Shown: positions 17,602 to 29,105, counted from the first letter of the stretch. The stretch is 64,000 nucleotides of DNA from Hydrogenophaga sp. (GCF_030656115.1 NZ_JAUSOO010000073.1:62001-126000), one strand, 5' to 3'. Made by a program: numbers and translations. Notes: generated from the letters alone by a model not told the origin.

Positions 17602-18300
17602 ATGGACAAACACATCTCAAGTCAGTTCGACTCCGAACTCAACTCCATTTCCAGCCGTGTGCTCGAACTCGGTGGCGTGGTGGAGAGCCAGATCGCCTCA
17701 GCTGTGCTGGCTTTAACCCAATTCGATGCGACCGCCTCGGAACGCGTGTATCAAATGGAAAAAACCGTCAACCAGATGGAGGTCGACATCGATCGGGATC
17801 TCTCCACCATGATCGTGCGCCGCCAACCCGCGGCCAGCGATCTGCGCTTCCTGATAGGGATTTCCAAGACCACGGCCAACCTTGAACGCGCAGGTGACGA
17901 GGCCACCAAAATTGCGCGAATGGCGCAATCCATCATCGAAAGCGGTGCATCAAGACGCATGCCTGTGGCAGAGCTTCGGCTGGCCGCAGAACTGGCGTCC
18001 AAGATCCTGCGGAGTGCTCTCGATGCACTGGCTCGCCTTGATGTCGCAGAAGCGCTGCTCATCTTGCGCGAAGACGACAAGATCGACATCGAGTTCAACG
18101 GTTTTGTGCGCAAGTTGGTGACGTTCATCATGGAAGACGCCCGCACCATTTCTCCCAGTCTGGACCTGCTGTTCGTGGCCAAGGCACTGGAGCGCATCGG
18201 CGACCACGCCAAGAACATTGCGGAAATGATCATCTACATCGTCAAGGGCGAAGACGTGCGTCATATCCCGCTTGAGGACGTGCAGTCGGTGATCGGATGA
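17602..18300 (+). CDS. phoU: Phosphate signalling regulator PhoU
   Basis: 232 residues, all helical, with the two PhoU repeats and their metal-binding motifs: EKTVNQMEVDIDRD near 53-66 and the matching DKIDIEFNGFVRK near 155-167, plus AKALERIGDHAKNIAEMIIY near the end. PhoU links the Pst transporter to the PhoR/PhoB two-component system and damps the Pho response when phosphate is sufficient. Its stop overlaps the phoB start (ATGA), so the two are co-translated. Confidence 0.95.
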   Translation: MDKHISSQFDSELNSISSRVLELGGVVESQIASAVLALTQFDATASERVYQMEKTVNQMEVDIDRDLSTMIVRRQPAASDLRFLIGISKTTANLERAGDEATKIARMAQSIIESGASRRMPVAELRLAAELASKILRSALDALARLDVAEALLILREDDKIDIEFNGFVRKLVTFIMEDARTISPSLDLLFVAKALERIGDHAKNIAEMIIYIVKGEDVRHIPLEDVQSVIG

Positions 18301-19031
18301 GAAAACCGCCTCGGGTACTGATCGTTGAGGATGATCTGTCGGTCGCCGAATTGATCGCCGTTAATCTTCGCCACAACGGTTTTGTATCGATCATCGTCTT
18401 CGACGGTGAGGCAGCACAGCGAGAGGTGGAGGCGGTTGTGCCCGATTTGATTTTGCTCGACGGGATGTTGTCCACCGGCAGCGGGTCTGGGCTGTTGCAC
18501 CAGTGGAGAACGGATGTGAGAACCCAGCGCATCCCCATCCTGATGCTCACTGCGCGCAGTGAGGCGTCTGACCAGGTTCCGGGGCTTGACGCGGGCGCCG
18601 ACGACTGCCTCACCAAACCGTTTTCCACCCAGGAGTTGATGGCGCGCATCAAAGCTGTATTGCGTCGACGCGTGCCCGACATCGTCAGCGAGTCGATTCA
18701 GGTGGGCGAATTGTTTCTGGATACAACGACGTACCGGGTGACGTTTCGCGGTGACGAACTCAAGATCGGACCGACGGAATTCAAGTTGCTGCACCATTTC
18801 ATGAAGCATGCCGAGCGGGTGCACACCCGGGGTGCTTTGCTCGATCGTGTGTGGGGTGACCATGTCTTCATCGAAGAGCGCACGGTCGATGTCCATGTCA
18901 AGCGCTTGCGGGCGAGTCTGGGCGCTGCTGCGGCCATGGTCGAAACCGTTCGCGGGGCTGGCTACCGCTTGACGGTTCTCCACAACGTGGGCGAAGCTGT
19001 CGGGAAGGGTTCGCCCGCCAACCCTGGATAG
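18297..19031 (+). CDS. phoB: Phosphate response regulator PhoB (OmpR/PhoB family)
   Basis: 244 residues. Receiver domain (1-122) with acidic pair EDD (11-13), phosphoacceptor Asp55 and Lys107 in CLTKPF; winged-helix effector domain (about 130-228) with the PhoB-like IGPTEFKLLHHFMKHAERVHTR and RTVDVHVKRLR. Odd point: the segment after Asp55 reads GMLSTGSG where PhoB normally has WMLPG. The tail after 228 (NVGEAVGKGSPANPG) is an extension. phoB overlaps phoU, but no phoR follows; the partner kinase must be elsewhere. Confidence 0.88.
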   Translation: MRKPPRVLIVEDDLSVAELIAVNLRHNGFVSIIVFDGEAAQREVEAVVPDLILLDGMLSTGSGSGLLHQWRTDVRTQRIPILMLTARSEASDQVPGLDAGADDCLTKPFSTQELMARIKAVLRRRVPDIVSESIQVGELFLDTTTYRVTFRGDELKIGPTEFKLLHHFMKHAERVHTRGALLDRVWGDHVFIEERTVDVHVKRLRASLGAAAAMVETVRGAGYRLTVLHNVGEAVGKGSPANPG

Positions 19032-19068
19032 CCGCCGTCGGCGTGAACGTGTCTGCCATAGAATCCGG

Positions 19069-19159
19069 CTCCAATGGCAAAGGCCCCCGGAAGAAAGGCC
19101 TTCCCAGCATCCTGGAAGCCCTGAGCAGCGTCCAGCAAGGTGGCGGCGGGCGGGGCTGA
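19069..19159 (+). pseudogene. Decayed copy of the 3' end of the MmeI-like restriction gene
   Basis: These 91 bases closely match the last ~100 bases of the MmeI-like gene at 8421-8521, with scattered changes and a small deletion. In frame it reads NGKGPRKKGLPSILEALSSV then GGGGRG and a TGA at the matching place, against [20 protein letters not shown] in the intact gene. No upstream part of the gene remains; phoB ends 38 bases before. It is a fragment left by recombination, sitting exactly where phoR would be expected. Confidence 0.7.
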
Positions 19160-19186
19160 CCAACCGCTCACGCCACGCACACCCGC

Positions 19187-20185
19187 ATGACCCGTCTCAC
19201 CCTCGAACGCCAGCAGGTGTTCATTTACCTGCTGGCCATTGCGTTCGGCCTGGCGCTGGGCAGCCGCTGGCCGGGGCTGGCGCCGGCGTTTGAAGCGTTG
19301 CTGTGGCCGGCGCTCGTGGTGTTGTTGTATGCCACGTTTGTGCAGGTCCCGTTGCTGCATCTGGGCGGTGCGCTGCGCGATCGGCGCTTCATGGGTGCGG
19401 TGCTGCTGGGCAACTTTGTGCTGCTGCCGTTGGGGGTGTGGGCGGCGCTGCCCTGGTTGCCCGCAGACCCGGTTTTGCGCCTGGGCGTGTTGTTGGTGCT
19501 GCTGGTGCCGTGCACCGACTGGTTCATCACGTTCACCGCGCTGGGCGGTGGCCATGTGCCGCGCGCGGTGGCGGTGACGCCGCTGAACCTGGTGTTGCAG
19601 TTGCTGCTGTTGCCCGCGTATGTGTGGCTGATGCTGGGTGAGGGTTTGAGCGGTGGCGTGGGGGATGGCTTGGTTGCGGCACAGGGCGCCGCGCTGGGGC
19701 TGCGCGATGTGCTGCCTGCCCTGGCGGCGGTGAGCTTGCCGCTGCTGGCGGCGGCGGTGTCGGAGCGCTGGATGGGCGCACGCAGCGGGCGCGGGGTGTG
19801 GCGCGAGCGGCTGGCCTGGTGGCCGGTGCCGTTGTTGGCGCTGGTGGTGTTGCTGATCGCTGGGGCGCAGGTGGGCGCGGTGCGTGCGGCGCAGCACCTG
19901 CTGCCGTGGGCGGTGCCGCTGTTTGCGGGTTTTTTGCTGGTGGCGGTGGGTGTGGCCAAGGGGCTGGCGCTGTGGCTGCGTCTGCCGCCCGATTTGGGGC
20001 GCACGCTGGCGTTCAGCCTGGGCACGCGCAATTCATTTGTGGTGCTGCCGTTTGCGCTGGCGCTGCCGCCGGGCTGGGAGGCGGCGGCGGTGCTGATCGT
20101 GCTGCAGTCGCTGGTGGAGTTGCTGGGCATGGTGCTGTGCCTGTGGGCGCTGCCGCGCTGGGTGTTTGCGGATCGCAGAGGCTGA
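19187..20185 (+). CDS. Arsenite permease ACR3-like / bile acid:sodium symporter family transporter
   Basis: 332-residue polytopic protein with about ten hydrophobic helices. The conserved cysteine segment VPCTDWFITFTALGGG (about 107-122) and LGTRNSFVVLPFALALPPGW (about 278-297) place it in the BART superfamily, near the ACR3 arsenite transporters, where the PCT cysteine is essential. No arsR or arsC adjoins, so arsenite as substrate is inferred only from family; another anion is possible. It begins just after the restriction-gene fragment and stands alone. Confidence 0.75.
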   Translation: MTRLTLERQQVFIYLLAIAFGLALGSRWPGLAPAFEALLWPALVVLLYATFVQVPLLHLGGALRDRRFMGAVLLGNFVLLPLGVWAALPWLPADPVLRLGVLLVLLVPCTDWFITFTALGGGHVPRAVAVTPLNLVLQLLLLPAYVWLMLGEGLSGGVGDGLVAAQGAALGLRDVLPALAAVSLPLLAAAVSERWMGARSGRGVWRERLAWWPVPLLALVVLLIAGAQVGAVRAAQHLLPWAVPLFAGFLLVAVGVAKGLALWLRLPPDLGRTLAFSLGTRNSFVVLPFALALPPGWEAAAVLIVLQSLVELLGMVLCLWALPRWVFADRRG

Positions 20186-20390
20186 TACGGTTGGCATTGG
20201 TTGTGCATGCGCGTTGCCGGTTCCCCGGTTTTCGCGTGTTCGCCCCACCGTGGGCACCTGTCCATCCCTTACCCTCAGGCACCGCGTTGGCTTGGTGCGG
20301 CGTCATCCTCTGAAAAATGGTTTTTTTGCCCATGCTCTTCGCCCCGCCGTGTGCCCTGCTGGTTGCCCCGTTGCTTGAACGGGCGTGCCC

Positions 20391-21404
20391 ATGAATCACT
20401 GGTTTCGTTTGCTGTTGGCTTTGGTGCTGACGCTGTGGGTGACCCAGCACGGGGTGCGTTATGAGGCGCTGAGCCAATTTTCACCATCGCCTTGGGCTGC
20501 CGATGTGCGCCTGCAGAGCCAGCCCACGTTGTCGGCCTTGGACTCGGCGCCGGGTGCCTGGCGGCTGGAGGCAGCGGACCAAAAAGCGCACCGGGGCTTG
20601 AGCTGGCAGTTTCCCGTGCCGCCTGGCGCGCAAGCGGTGCGGGTTCAGGCGCGGGTGGACATTGCCGATGTGGTCCAGGGCCCGAAGCGTTGGGAGCGGG
20701 CCAGTGTGGCGCTGCGGCAGGTCGCTGAGCAAGCCAAGCCCCGGGAGCGCTCGGTGTTCGGCGAAACCGGCACGCTGACCCAGGAGGTGGATGAGGTTCA
20801 CGCGCTGTTGCCCGGTGCGGAGTCGGTGCAGTTGCTGGTGCGTTTGCTGCGTGCCTCCGGCAGCATGGATGTGCACGGTTTGCAGCTGAGCTTTGTGGCT
20901 GAGCGCAGCGGCATGGACTGGGTGGTTGTGGGTGTGTGGCTGGTGTGGGTTGGGGGTTTTGCCGGTTTGGGCTGGGCCTGGTTGCATGGGGTTCAAAACC
21001 GCTGGTTGCCGGTTGTGGGGGCGGTGCTGGTGTTGTCGGCGGTGACCTTGCCCGGCGCCTGGCGCGACGCGCTGGCGCAGTGGTTGGTGGCCGGGCCGGG
21101 TTTTTCACCCGCGTTGGTTTTTCACCCCATGGTCAATGTGGCTGTGCATGGGCTGATGTTTGGGCTGGCGGCGGTGCTGCTGGCGCTGAACCGCCCCGAC
21201 TGGTCGCTGCTGCGCTGCCTGGCCGAACTGGGTTTGCTGGCGGCCTGTTCGGAAGTGGTGCAAAAACTGGTGCCCGGTCGCTCTGCCGAATGGTTTGATT
21301 TGCGGGTGGACTTGGTGGGTGTGGCGCTGGGGCTGTCGCTGGTGTGGGCTTGGCGCGAGGGTGGGCGTCCCTGGCTGCGCCGCCGCAGGCACGGGCGGTT
21401 GTAG
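20391..21404 (+). CDS. VanZ-like family membrane protein
   Basis: 337 residues. One membrane helix at about 5-20, a soluble extracytoplasmic domain (about 25-170), then about five helices. The C-terminal block LGLLAACSEVVQKLVPGR with DLRVDLVGVALGL (about 280-320) is the VanZ-like signature (E..Q....GR...D...N/GALG). The family is of unknown function outside teicoplanin resistance. I start at the ATG rather than the in-frame GTG two codons upstream. The 205-base gap before it shows no gene. It is convergent with the phosphoketolase gene, 11 bases apart. Confidence 0.75.
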   Translation: MNHWFRLLLALVLTLWVTQHGVRYEALSQFSPSPWAADVRLQSQPTLSALDSAPGAWRLEAADQKAHRGLSWQFPVPPGAQAVRVQARVDIADVVQGPKRWERASVALRQVAEQAKPRERSVFGETGTLTQEVDEVHALLPGAESVQLLVRLLRASGSMDVHGLQLSFVAERSGMDWVVVGVWLVWVGGFAGLGWAWLHGVQNRWLPVVGAVLVLSAVTLPGAWRDALAQWLVAGPGFSPALVFHPMVNVAVHGLMFGLAAVLLALNRPDWSLLRCLAELGLLAACSEVVQKLVPGRSAEWFDLRVDLVGVALGLSLVWAWREGGRPWLRRRRHGRL

Positions 21405-21415
21405 CGGTTTGAATT

Positions 21416-23797
21416 TCAAGCCCCCGGTTGCCAGCGCCAGTCGCGCACCTCGGGCAGGTCTTCGCCGTGTTCGGCAATGTGCAGTTTGTGGCGTTCGATG
21501 CGCGTCCAGTAGCGCGCGGTGGCGCGTTCCACCTCGCTGGTCAGGTAGGGGATGCGCCGCACGGCGTCCAGCGCCAACTGGTAGCGGTCGAGGTTGTTGA
21601 GCACCACCATGTCAAACGGCGTGGTGGTGGTGCCTTCTTCTTTAAAGCCGCGCACATGGATGTTGGCGTGGTTGTGGCGGCGGTAGCTGAGTTTGTGCAC
21701 CAGCGACGGGTAGCCGTGAAAGGCGAAGATCACCGGGCGGTCGGTGGTGAACAGCGTGTCGAAGTCGCGGTCGTTCAGACCGTGCGGGTGTTCCGAGGGC
21801 GGTTGCAGCGCCATCAGGTTCACCACGTTGACCACGCGGATGCGGATGCCGGGCGCGTCTTCGCGCAGCAGCATCACCGCGGCCAGGCACTCCAGCGTGG
21901 GCACGTCACCGGCGCAGGCCATCACCACGTCGGGGTCTTCGGTGCTGTCGGGCGTTTCGGTGCCCGCCCAGTCCCACACGCTGGCACCGGCTGCGCAGTG
22001 GCGCACGGCGGCGTCCATGCCCAGCCACTGCCACTCGGGCTGTTTGCCGGCCACGATGACGTTGACGCAATGGCGGCTGCGCAGGCAGTGGTCGGCCACC
22101 GAGAGCAGGCAGTTGGCGTCGGGCGGCAGGTAGATGCGCACCACATCCGGCGACTTGTTGGCCACGTGGTCCATGAAGCCCGGGTCCTGGTGCGACAGGC
22201 CGTTGTGGTCCTGGCGCCAGACGTGGGAGGTGAGCAGGATGTTGAGCGAGGCGATGGGCTCTCGCCACGCAATCTTGCGACTGACCTTGAGCCACTTGGC
22301 GTGCTGGTTGAACATGGAGTCGATGATGTGGATGAAGGCCTCGTAGCACGACAGCAGGCCGTGGCGCCCGGTGAGCAGGTAGCCTTCCAGCCAGCCTTCG
22401 CACAGGTGTTCGCTCAGCACCTCCATCACGCGGCCGTCGGCGCTCAGGTGGGTGTCGTTGGCCACGGTCTCGGCCATCCAGGCTTTGCCCGACACGGCGT
22501 ACACCGGGTCCAGCCGGTTCGACGCGGTTTCGTCCGGGCCGAAGAGGCGGAAGTTGGCACTGGCCAGGTTCAAGCGCATCACCTCGCGCAGAAAACCGCC
22601 CAGCACCCGCGTGGCTTCGGCTTCGGTGCTGCCCGGCGTGGGCACGGCCACCGCGTGTTCGTGCAGGCGCGGCAGCACCAGCGGTTGCAGCAACTGGCCG
22701 CCATTGGCGTGTGGGTTGAAGCCCATGCGCAGCCGCCCGGTGGGTGCGAGCGCGGCGAACTCTGCGCGGAATTTGCCTGCGTCGTCGAACAGTTCTTGCG
22801 GCCGGTAGCTTTGCAGCCAGGCTTCGAGCTGCTGCAGGTGTTCGGGCTGGGTGAACCGGGCAATCGGCACCTGGTGGGCGCGCCAGGTGCCTTCGACGGG
22901 TTGGCCGTCCACCGCTTTCGGGCCGGTCCAGCCCTTGGGCGTGTCGAGAATGATCATGGGCCAGCGTGGGCGCTGTGGCGGCATCGGGGCATCGGGTGCG
23001 CGGGCCGTGGCCTGGATGCGCTGAATGTGCGCCAGCGCTTTGTCCAGCGCGGCGGCCAGGCTCTGGTGGACCCGATCCGGGTCGTCGCCCGACACGAAGT
23101 GCGGCTCGTAGCCGTGGCCGTGCATCAGCTCGAAGAGTTCGGCGCGATCGATGCGGGCCAGAACGGTCGGGTTGGCGATCTTGTAGCCGTTCAGGTGCAG
23201 GATGGGCAGCACGGCGCCGTCGCGTGCAGGGTTCAGAAATTTGTTCGAATCCCAACTCGCGGCCAGCGGCCCGGTTTCGGCTTCGCCGTCGCCCACCACA
23301 CAGGCCACGATCAGGCCCGGGTTGTCAAAGGCCGCGCCGTAGGCATGCGCCAGCGAATAGCCCAGCTCACCGCCTTCGTGGATGGAGCCCGGGGTTTCCG
23401 GCGCCACGTGGCTGGGAATGCCGCCCGGCCACGAGAACTGGCGGAACAGCCGCCGCAGGCCGCTGCGGTCGCGCTCAATGGCGGGGTAGTGCTCGGTGTA
23501 GCTGCCTTCCAGGTAGGTGTTGGCCACGATGCCTGGCCCGCCGTGGCCGGGGCCGACCACCAGCAGCATGTTCAGTTCGTGGTCTTTGATCAGCCGGTTC
23601 AGGTGCACATAAATCAGGTTCAGCCCCGGCGTGGTGCCCCAGTGTCCGAGCAGGCGCCGCTTGACGTGGTCTTGCGTGAGCGGTGTCTCCAGCAGCGGGT
23701 TGTCTTGCAGGTAAATCTGGCCAACCGACAGGTAGTTGGCGGCGCGCCACCAGGCGTGCATGCGGTGGAGCAGGTCGGGGGCGAGGGTGTCGGGCAT
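21416..23797 (-). CDS. xfp: Xylulose-5-phosphate / fructose-6-phosphate phosphoketolase
   Basis: 793 residues, the usual length for Xfp. Clear family blocks: [40 protein letters not shown], thiamine-diphosphate motif [30 protein letters not shown] and, near the end, [20 protein letters not shown]. Cleaves xylulose-5-P or fructose-6-P with phosphate to acetyl-phosphate plus glyceraldehyde-3-P or erythrose-4-P. I start at the [10 protein letters not shown] methionine because the 45 upstream codons lack family character. Downstream of, and in the same direction as, a histidine phosphatase gene 95 bases away; acetyl-phosphate made here can feed ATP or acetate formation. Confidence 0.95.
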   Translation of the reverse strand: MPDTLAPDLLHRMHAWWRAANYLSVGQIYLQDNPLLETPLTQDHVKRRLLGHWGTTPGLNLIYVHLNRLIKDHELNMLLVVGPGHGGPGIVANTYLEGSYTEHYPAIERDRSGLRRLFRQFSWPGGIPSHVAPETPGSIHEGGELGYSLAHAYGAAFDNPGLIVACVVGDGEAETGPLAASWDSNKFLNPARDGAVLPILHLNGYKIANPTVLARIDRAELFELMHGHGYEPHFVSGDDPDRVHQSLAAALDKALAHIQRIQATARAPDAPMPPQRPRWPMIILDTPKGWTGPKAVDGQPVEGTWRAHQVPIARFTQPEHLQQLEAWLQSYRPQELFDDAGKFRAEFAALAPTGRLRMGFNPHANGGQLLQPLVLPRLHEHAVAVPTPGSTEAEATRVLGGFLREVMRLNLASANFRLFGPDETASNRLDPVYAVSGKAWMAETVANDTHLSADGRVMEVLSEHLCEGWLEGYLLTGRHGLLSCYEAFIHIIDSMFNQHAKWLKVSRKIAWREPIASLNILLTSHVWRQDHNGLSHQDPGFMDHVANKSPDVVRIYLPPDANCLLSVADHCLRSRHCVNVIVAGKQPEWQWLGMDAAVRHCAAGASVWDWAGTETPDSTEDPDVVMACAGDVPTLECLAAVMLLREDAPGIRIRVVNVVNLMALQPPSEHPHGLNDRDFDTLFTTDRPVIFAFHGYPSLVHKLSYRRHNHANIHVRGFKEEGTTTTPFDMVVLNNLDRYQLALDAVRRIPYLTSEVERATARYWTRIERHKLHIAEHGEDLPEVRDWRWQPGA

Positions 23798-23892
23798 GGG
23801 GGTTCCAGGGTGGGCAGTTCGTTCAGGGGAGCACGCCGCTGGGTCTGTGGTCTGTGCGCTGGCGGACACTGGCTCCAGCGGGCCGGGGCGCT

Positions 23893-24492
23893 TCATCCGT
23901 TCACGCCGCACTGCGCCGGGGTTTGGTTCCACAAGGTGATGAGACGCCGCCCGGGGTGTTGTGCGTCGAGGCTCAGGGTGCTGAGCGATGCGGGATGCAG
24001 CGCCAGGTGTTGCCCCAGCGGCAAGGGCTGACCGATCCAGCGCGCGGCCAGCGCGGCGCCGAACTGGCCGTGCGCGAACAACACCACGTCGCCCTCCAGC
24101 GTCAGCAGGCGGGCCATGAGGCGGTCGGCCCGCGCGGCCACGTCGGCGGGCATTTCACCGTGGGGGCATCCGTCGCGCCAGACGCTCCACCCCGGGCGTT
24201 CCTGCTGTATGTCTTCTGTGCGTCGGCCCTCGTAGGCGCCGTAGTCCCACTCGCACAGGTCGGCCTCGGTCTGCAGGCGCTCGCCCAGGCCGGCCAGTTC
24301 GGCGGTGCGGCGTGCGCGCAGGCGCGGGCTGCACAAAACGTGGCGGGCATCCAAGGGCTGCAGCACGCTGGCAAGACCGCGCGCCTGCTCCGCGCCGTGG
24401 GCGGTCAGGTCGAGGTCGGTGGTGCCGGTGTGTTGGCCGGTCAAGGACCAGGCGGTTTCCCCGTGTCGAACGAGGTGGATGTGTTGGGGCAT
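23893..24492 (-). CDS. Histidine phosphatase (phosphoglycerate mutase-like) family protein
   Basis: 199 residues starting [20 protein letters not shown], with the phosphohistidine RHG motif at about 8-10. Further family marks are [13 protein letters not shown], the acid segment [11 protein letters not shown] and the second histidine in [17 protein letters not shown]. Similar to small acid/sugar phosphatases (CobC/GpmB-like); the substrate is unknown. It precedes the phosphoketolase gene and may dephosphorylate a sugar phosphate in that pathway. The 289 bases between its start and the divergent atpD carry both promoters; I could not pick out reliable -35/-10 pairs or an Fnr site there. Confidence 0.85.
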   Translation of the reverse strand: MPQHIHLVRHGETAWSLTGQHTGTTDLDLTAHGAEQARGLASVLQPLDARHVLCSPRLRARRTAELAGLGERLQTEADLCEWDYGAYEGRRTEDIQQERPGWSVWRDGCPHGEMPADVAARADRLMARLLTLEGDVVLFAHGQFGAALAARWIGQPLPLGQHLALHPASLSTLSLDAQHPGRRLITLWNQTPAQCGVNG

Positions 24493-24685
24493 GGCGCGGT
24501 GCTCCGGTGGCGGCGGGGTGTTGTTGACCTGTCCCACAACCTGGGCAGGCCAGACCCTTGTAGCCACGCGGCGAGGCGCTGTCCGTGCGGTAGCGCGCAA
24601 GCCCTGGGGCTGGGTGGCTGTTGCACAGGGCCGTGCTGCGAAGGGTTCTGGCGCATGCCGGCCTGTGTTCGCTGCCGCACGGTGA

Positions 24686-26650
<1,965 letters not shown>

Positions 26651-26654
<4 letters not shown>

Positions 26655-26992
26655 GCCAAGACCCAAAGCCCAAGCGCCCCGGGTCAGCGCGGGCCCAGAC
26701 CCTGGCCGAACAGGTGGGCGCACGGGCTGCGCGCAAGCTCAAGGCCCGCCGCGGCGGCCCGCCGGGGGTTTGGTTTGGCCTGGGCATGATGGGTTTGATC
26801 GGCTGGTCGGTGGCGGTGCCCACGCTGCTGGGCGCGGCGCTGGGCCTGTGGCTCGACCAGCGCGATCCGGGTGGCCGCTCGTGGACGCTGGCCCTGCTGG
26901 TGGCGGGGCTGACGCTGGGCTGCCTGAACGCCTGGCACTGGGTGTCGCAAGAAGACCGCGCCATGCGCGACGAGGAGGACGGCGATGCCTGA
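26651..26992 (+). CDS. atpQ: N-ATPase accessory membrane protein AtpQ (AtpI-like)
   Basis: 113 residues: a basic N terminus (about 1-38), two membrane helices (about 40-65 and 80-97) separated by a short charged loop (LDQRDPGGRS), and an acidic end (EDRAMRDEEDGDA). This is the AtpI-like layout seen for AtpQ, thought to assist c-ring assembly or divalent-ion supply. Identity rests mainly on position third in the operon and the two-helix pattern. Starts by overlapping the atpC stop. Confidence 0.8.
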
Positions 26993-27293
26993 ATACGCCG
27001 ATGGGCCTTGGGTGTGGCTGGGTGCGCTGCTCGCGGGCGGGGTGCTGGGCGTGGCCTTTTTTGGGGGCCTGTGGTGGACGGTGCGCCGGGGTGCCGCGTC
27101 GGCAAACCCCGCCCGCTGGTTCGTGGGCAGCCTGTTTGTGCGCACCGCCGCCGTGCTGGCGGGGTTTTACGCCGTGGGCGATGGCCAGCCGGTGCGCATG
27201 GGGCTGTGTCTGCTGGGCTTTGTGCTGGCGCGGGCTGCCGTGGTGCGCGCCACACGGCCCACCCCCGCCGCGATGGAGCCGCCATGCGCCTGA
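26985..27293 (+). CDS. atpR: N-ATPase accessory membrane protein AtpR
   Basis: 102 residues with three hydrophobic helices (about 8-32, 43-63, 69-88). Position between atpQ and atpB and the three-helix pattern match AtpR, a protein found only with N-ATPases. An arginine sits within the second helix (SLFVRTAAVLAGF); AtpR has been suggested to interact with the carboxylates of c subunits, which is family inference. Overlaps atpQ by eight bases and atpB by ten. Confidence 0.8.
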   Translation: MPEYADGPWVWLGALLAGGVLGVAFFGGLWWTVRRGAASANPARWFVGSLFVRTAAVLAGFYAVGDGQPVRMGLCLLGFVLARAAVVRATRPTPAAMEPPCA

Positions 27294-27985
27294 CGCCCGA
27301 CGAATGGATTTTTTGGCAGTACGGCTTCGTCAAGCTCAACGCCACCATCGTGTTCACCTGGGTGCTGATGGGGGTGCTCGTCATGGGGGCCGCGCTCATC
27401 ACGCGCAAGCTTGCCACCGGGCATCAACGTTCGCGCTGGCAAAACCTGCTGGAGATCGTGGTCACCGGCATCGTGGACCAAATCGAAGACGTTGGCCTGA
27501 AGCAGCCGCGCCGTTATCTGGCGTTTCTGGGCACGCTGTTTTTGTTTGTGGCCGCTTCGGCGCTGGCCACCGTGGTGCCCGGCTTTGAGCCGCCCACCGC
27601 CTCGCTGTCCACCACAGCGGCGCTGGCGCTGTGCGTGCTGGTGGCGGTGCCGCTGTTCGGCATTTCGGGCCAGGGTCTGGTGGTCTACCTGAAATCGTAT
27701 GTGGAGCCCACGCCGGTGATGCTGCCGTTCAACCTCATCAGCGAGGTCTCGCGCACGCTGGCGCTGGCCGTGCGCCTGTTCGGCAACATGATGAGCGGCG
27801 CCATGATCATCGCCATCTTGCTGTCGATCACGCCCTTTGTGTTCCCCGTGGTGATGACGGTGCTGGGCCTGCTGACCGGCATGGTGCAGGCCTACATCTT
27901 CACCATTCTGGCGGCGGTGTACATCGCCGCCGCGACCAGCAGCCCGGGCCGCCACAAGCCCAAGCCACCCCCGGTGGCGCCCTGA
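27284..27985 (+). CDS. atpB: N-type ATPase subunit a
   Basis: 233 residues, five to six helices. The essential stator arginine is Arg164 in LALAVRLFGNMMSG, followed by the conserved GLLTGMVQAYIFTILAAVYIAAA helix. It forms the ion half-channels next to the c ring. Start at the ATG that overlaps atpR. The end (SSPGRHKPKPPPVAP) is a short cytoplasmic tail. Confidence 0.93.
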   Translation: MRLTPDEWIFWQYGFVKLNATIVFTWVLMGVLVMGAALITRKLATGHQRSRWQNLLEIVVTGIVDQIEDVGLKQPRRYLAFLGTLFLFVAASALATVVPGFEPPTASLSTTAALALCVLVAVPLFGISGQGLVVYLKSYVEPTPVMLPFNLISEVSRTLALAVRLFGNMMSGAMIIAILLSITPFVFPVVMTVLGLLTGMVQAYIFTILAAVYIAAATSSPGRHKPKPPPVAP

Positions 27986-28033
27986 GGGGTGCCGCGTTTT
28001 TTGCCCCACCCCATCAACATCAAGGAAACCCCC

Positions 28034-28324
28034 ATGGACTCTCTCACCTGGATTGCCGTTGCGTCCATCGTCATGGCCGGCCTGACCACCGGCTTTGGCA
28101 CCATGGGGCCGGCGCTGGCCGAAGGGCGGGCGGTGTCGGTGGCGCTCAGTGCGTTGGCCCAGCAGCCCGACGCCTCGGCCACCATCACCCGCACGCTGTT
28201 CGTGGGCCTGGCCATGATCGAGTCCACCGCCATTTACTGCTTTGTGGTGTCGATGATCCTGATCTTTGCCAACCCGTTCTGGAACGCCGCGCTGCAAGCC
28301 ACCACCCAAGCGGCGGGGCAGTAA
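28034..28324 (+). CDS. atpE: N-type ATPase subunit c (proteolipid)
   Basis: 96-residue helical hairpin. The ion-binding carboxylate is Glu63 in MIESTAIY: Glu-Ser-Thr with Tyr five residues on repeats the Na+-site residues Glu65, Ser66, Thr67 and Tyr70 of Ilyobacter c subunits. On the first helix, 33 residues earlier, where Na+ enzymes have Gln32, this protein has Glu30 (PALAEGRA), giving two carboxylates per site. I recall that N-type c rings with two glutamates have been argued to bind protons, so ion choice should be left open. AAGGAAACCCCC is the ribosome site. Confidence 0.93.
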   Translation: MDSLTWIAVASIVMAGLTTGFGTMGPALAEGRAVSVALSALAQQPDASATITRTLFVGLAMIESTAIYCFVVSMILIFANPFWNAALQATTQAAGQ

Positions 28325-28328
28325 ATCG

Positions 28329-29105
28329 ATGTTGATCGACGGGTTCACCGTGGGTGCGCAGTTGCTGAACTTCGTGATTCTGGTGTGGCTGATGAAGCGC
28401 TTTCTGTACCAGCCGGTGCTGGGCGCCATCGCCGCACGCGAGGAAAAAATTGCCACGGAGCTGGCCGACGCCGCCACCACCCAGGCCCAGGCGAAGCAAC
28501 AGCAAGACACGTTTGAGCAGAAGAACCAGGCCTTTGACGAGCAGCGCGCCGATATGCTGCAACAGGCCCGAGACACCGCGAAAGCCGAGGGCGAACGCCT
28601 GCAAGCCCAGGCCCGCGAGGCAGCCGACGCGGCCAGCACCGCGCTGGCGAAGGCGCTGCGGGCCGACGAACAGCGCCTGCGCATGGACCTGACCCGCCAC
28701 ACGCAACAGCAGGTGTTTCACATCACCCGCCGGGTGCTGGGCGACCTGGCTTCGGCTGGCCTGGAGCAGCGGGTCTGCGAGGTGTTTGTCCAGCGCCTGC
28801 AAGCCATGACAGGCGCCGTACGCGACACGCTGGCCCACGCGCTCAAGGCCGCAACCACAGCCGAACCGGCCTTGCTGCGCAGCGCTTTTGCACTGCCAGC
28901 GGCGCAGCAAGCCGCTGTTCAAACCGCGCTGGATGAAGCGTTTGGACAGTCGATTCCACTGAAGTTTGAAACCGCTCCCGCGCTGGTTTGCGGCATAGAA
29001 CTGAGCGCGCAGGGCCAAAAACTGACCTGGAGCATGTCGGACTACCTGACCACGCTGTCGTCGGGCCTGCCCGAAGCGCGGCTGGGCCAGAACGGTTCGG
29101 CGTGA
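28329..29105 (+). CDS. atpF: N-type ATPase subunit b with delta-like C-terminal extension
   Basis: 258 residues, about 100 more than a normal b subunit. One membrane helix at the start ([20 protein letters not shown]), a long charged stalk helix (about 30-130), then a C-terminal part (about 215-255: [29 protein letters not shown]) resembling the end of the delta/OSCP subunit. The operon has no separate delta gene, so this fusion presumably anchors the stalk to the alpha subunits. The ATG follows the atpE stop by four bases. Confidence 0.88.
   Translation: MLIDGFTVGAQLLNFVILVWLMKRFLYQPVLGAIAAREEKIATELADAATTQAQAKQQQDTFEQKNQAFDEQRADMLQQARDTAKAEGERLQAQAREAADAASTALAKALRADEQRLRMDLTRHTQQQVFHITRRVLGDLASAGLEQRVCEVFVQRLQAMTGAVRDTLAHALKAATTAEPALLRSAFALPAAQQAAVQTALDEAFGQSIPLKFETAPALVCGIELSAQGQKLTWSMSDYLTTLSSGLPEARLGQNGSA

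Noticed and set aside
20186..20390. N-terminal extension or small gene before the VanZ-like gene
   Set aside because: Open frames here change frame relative to the VanZ-like protein and show no protein character.
21428..24031. 867-codon open frame on the + strand
   Set aside because: Antisense to phosphoketolase; His/Gln/Val-rich translation without domains.
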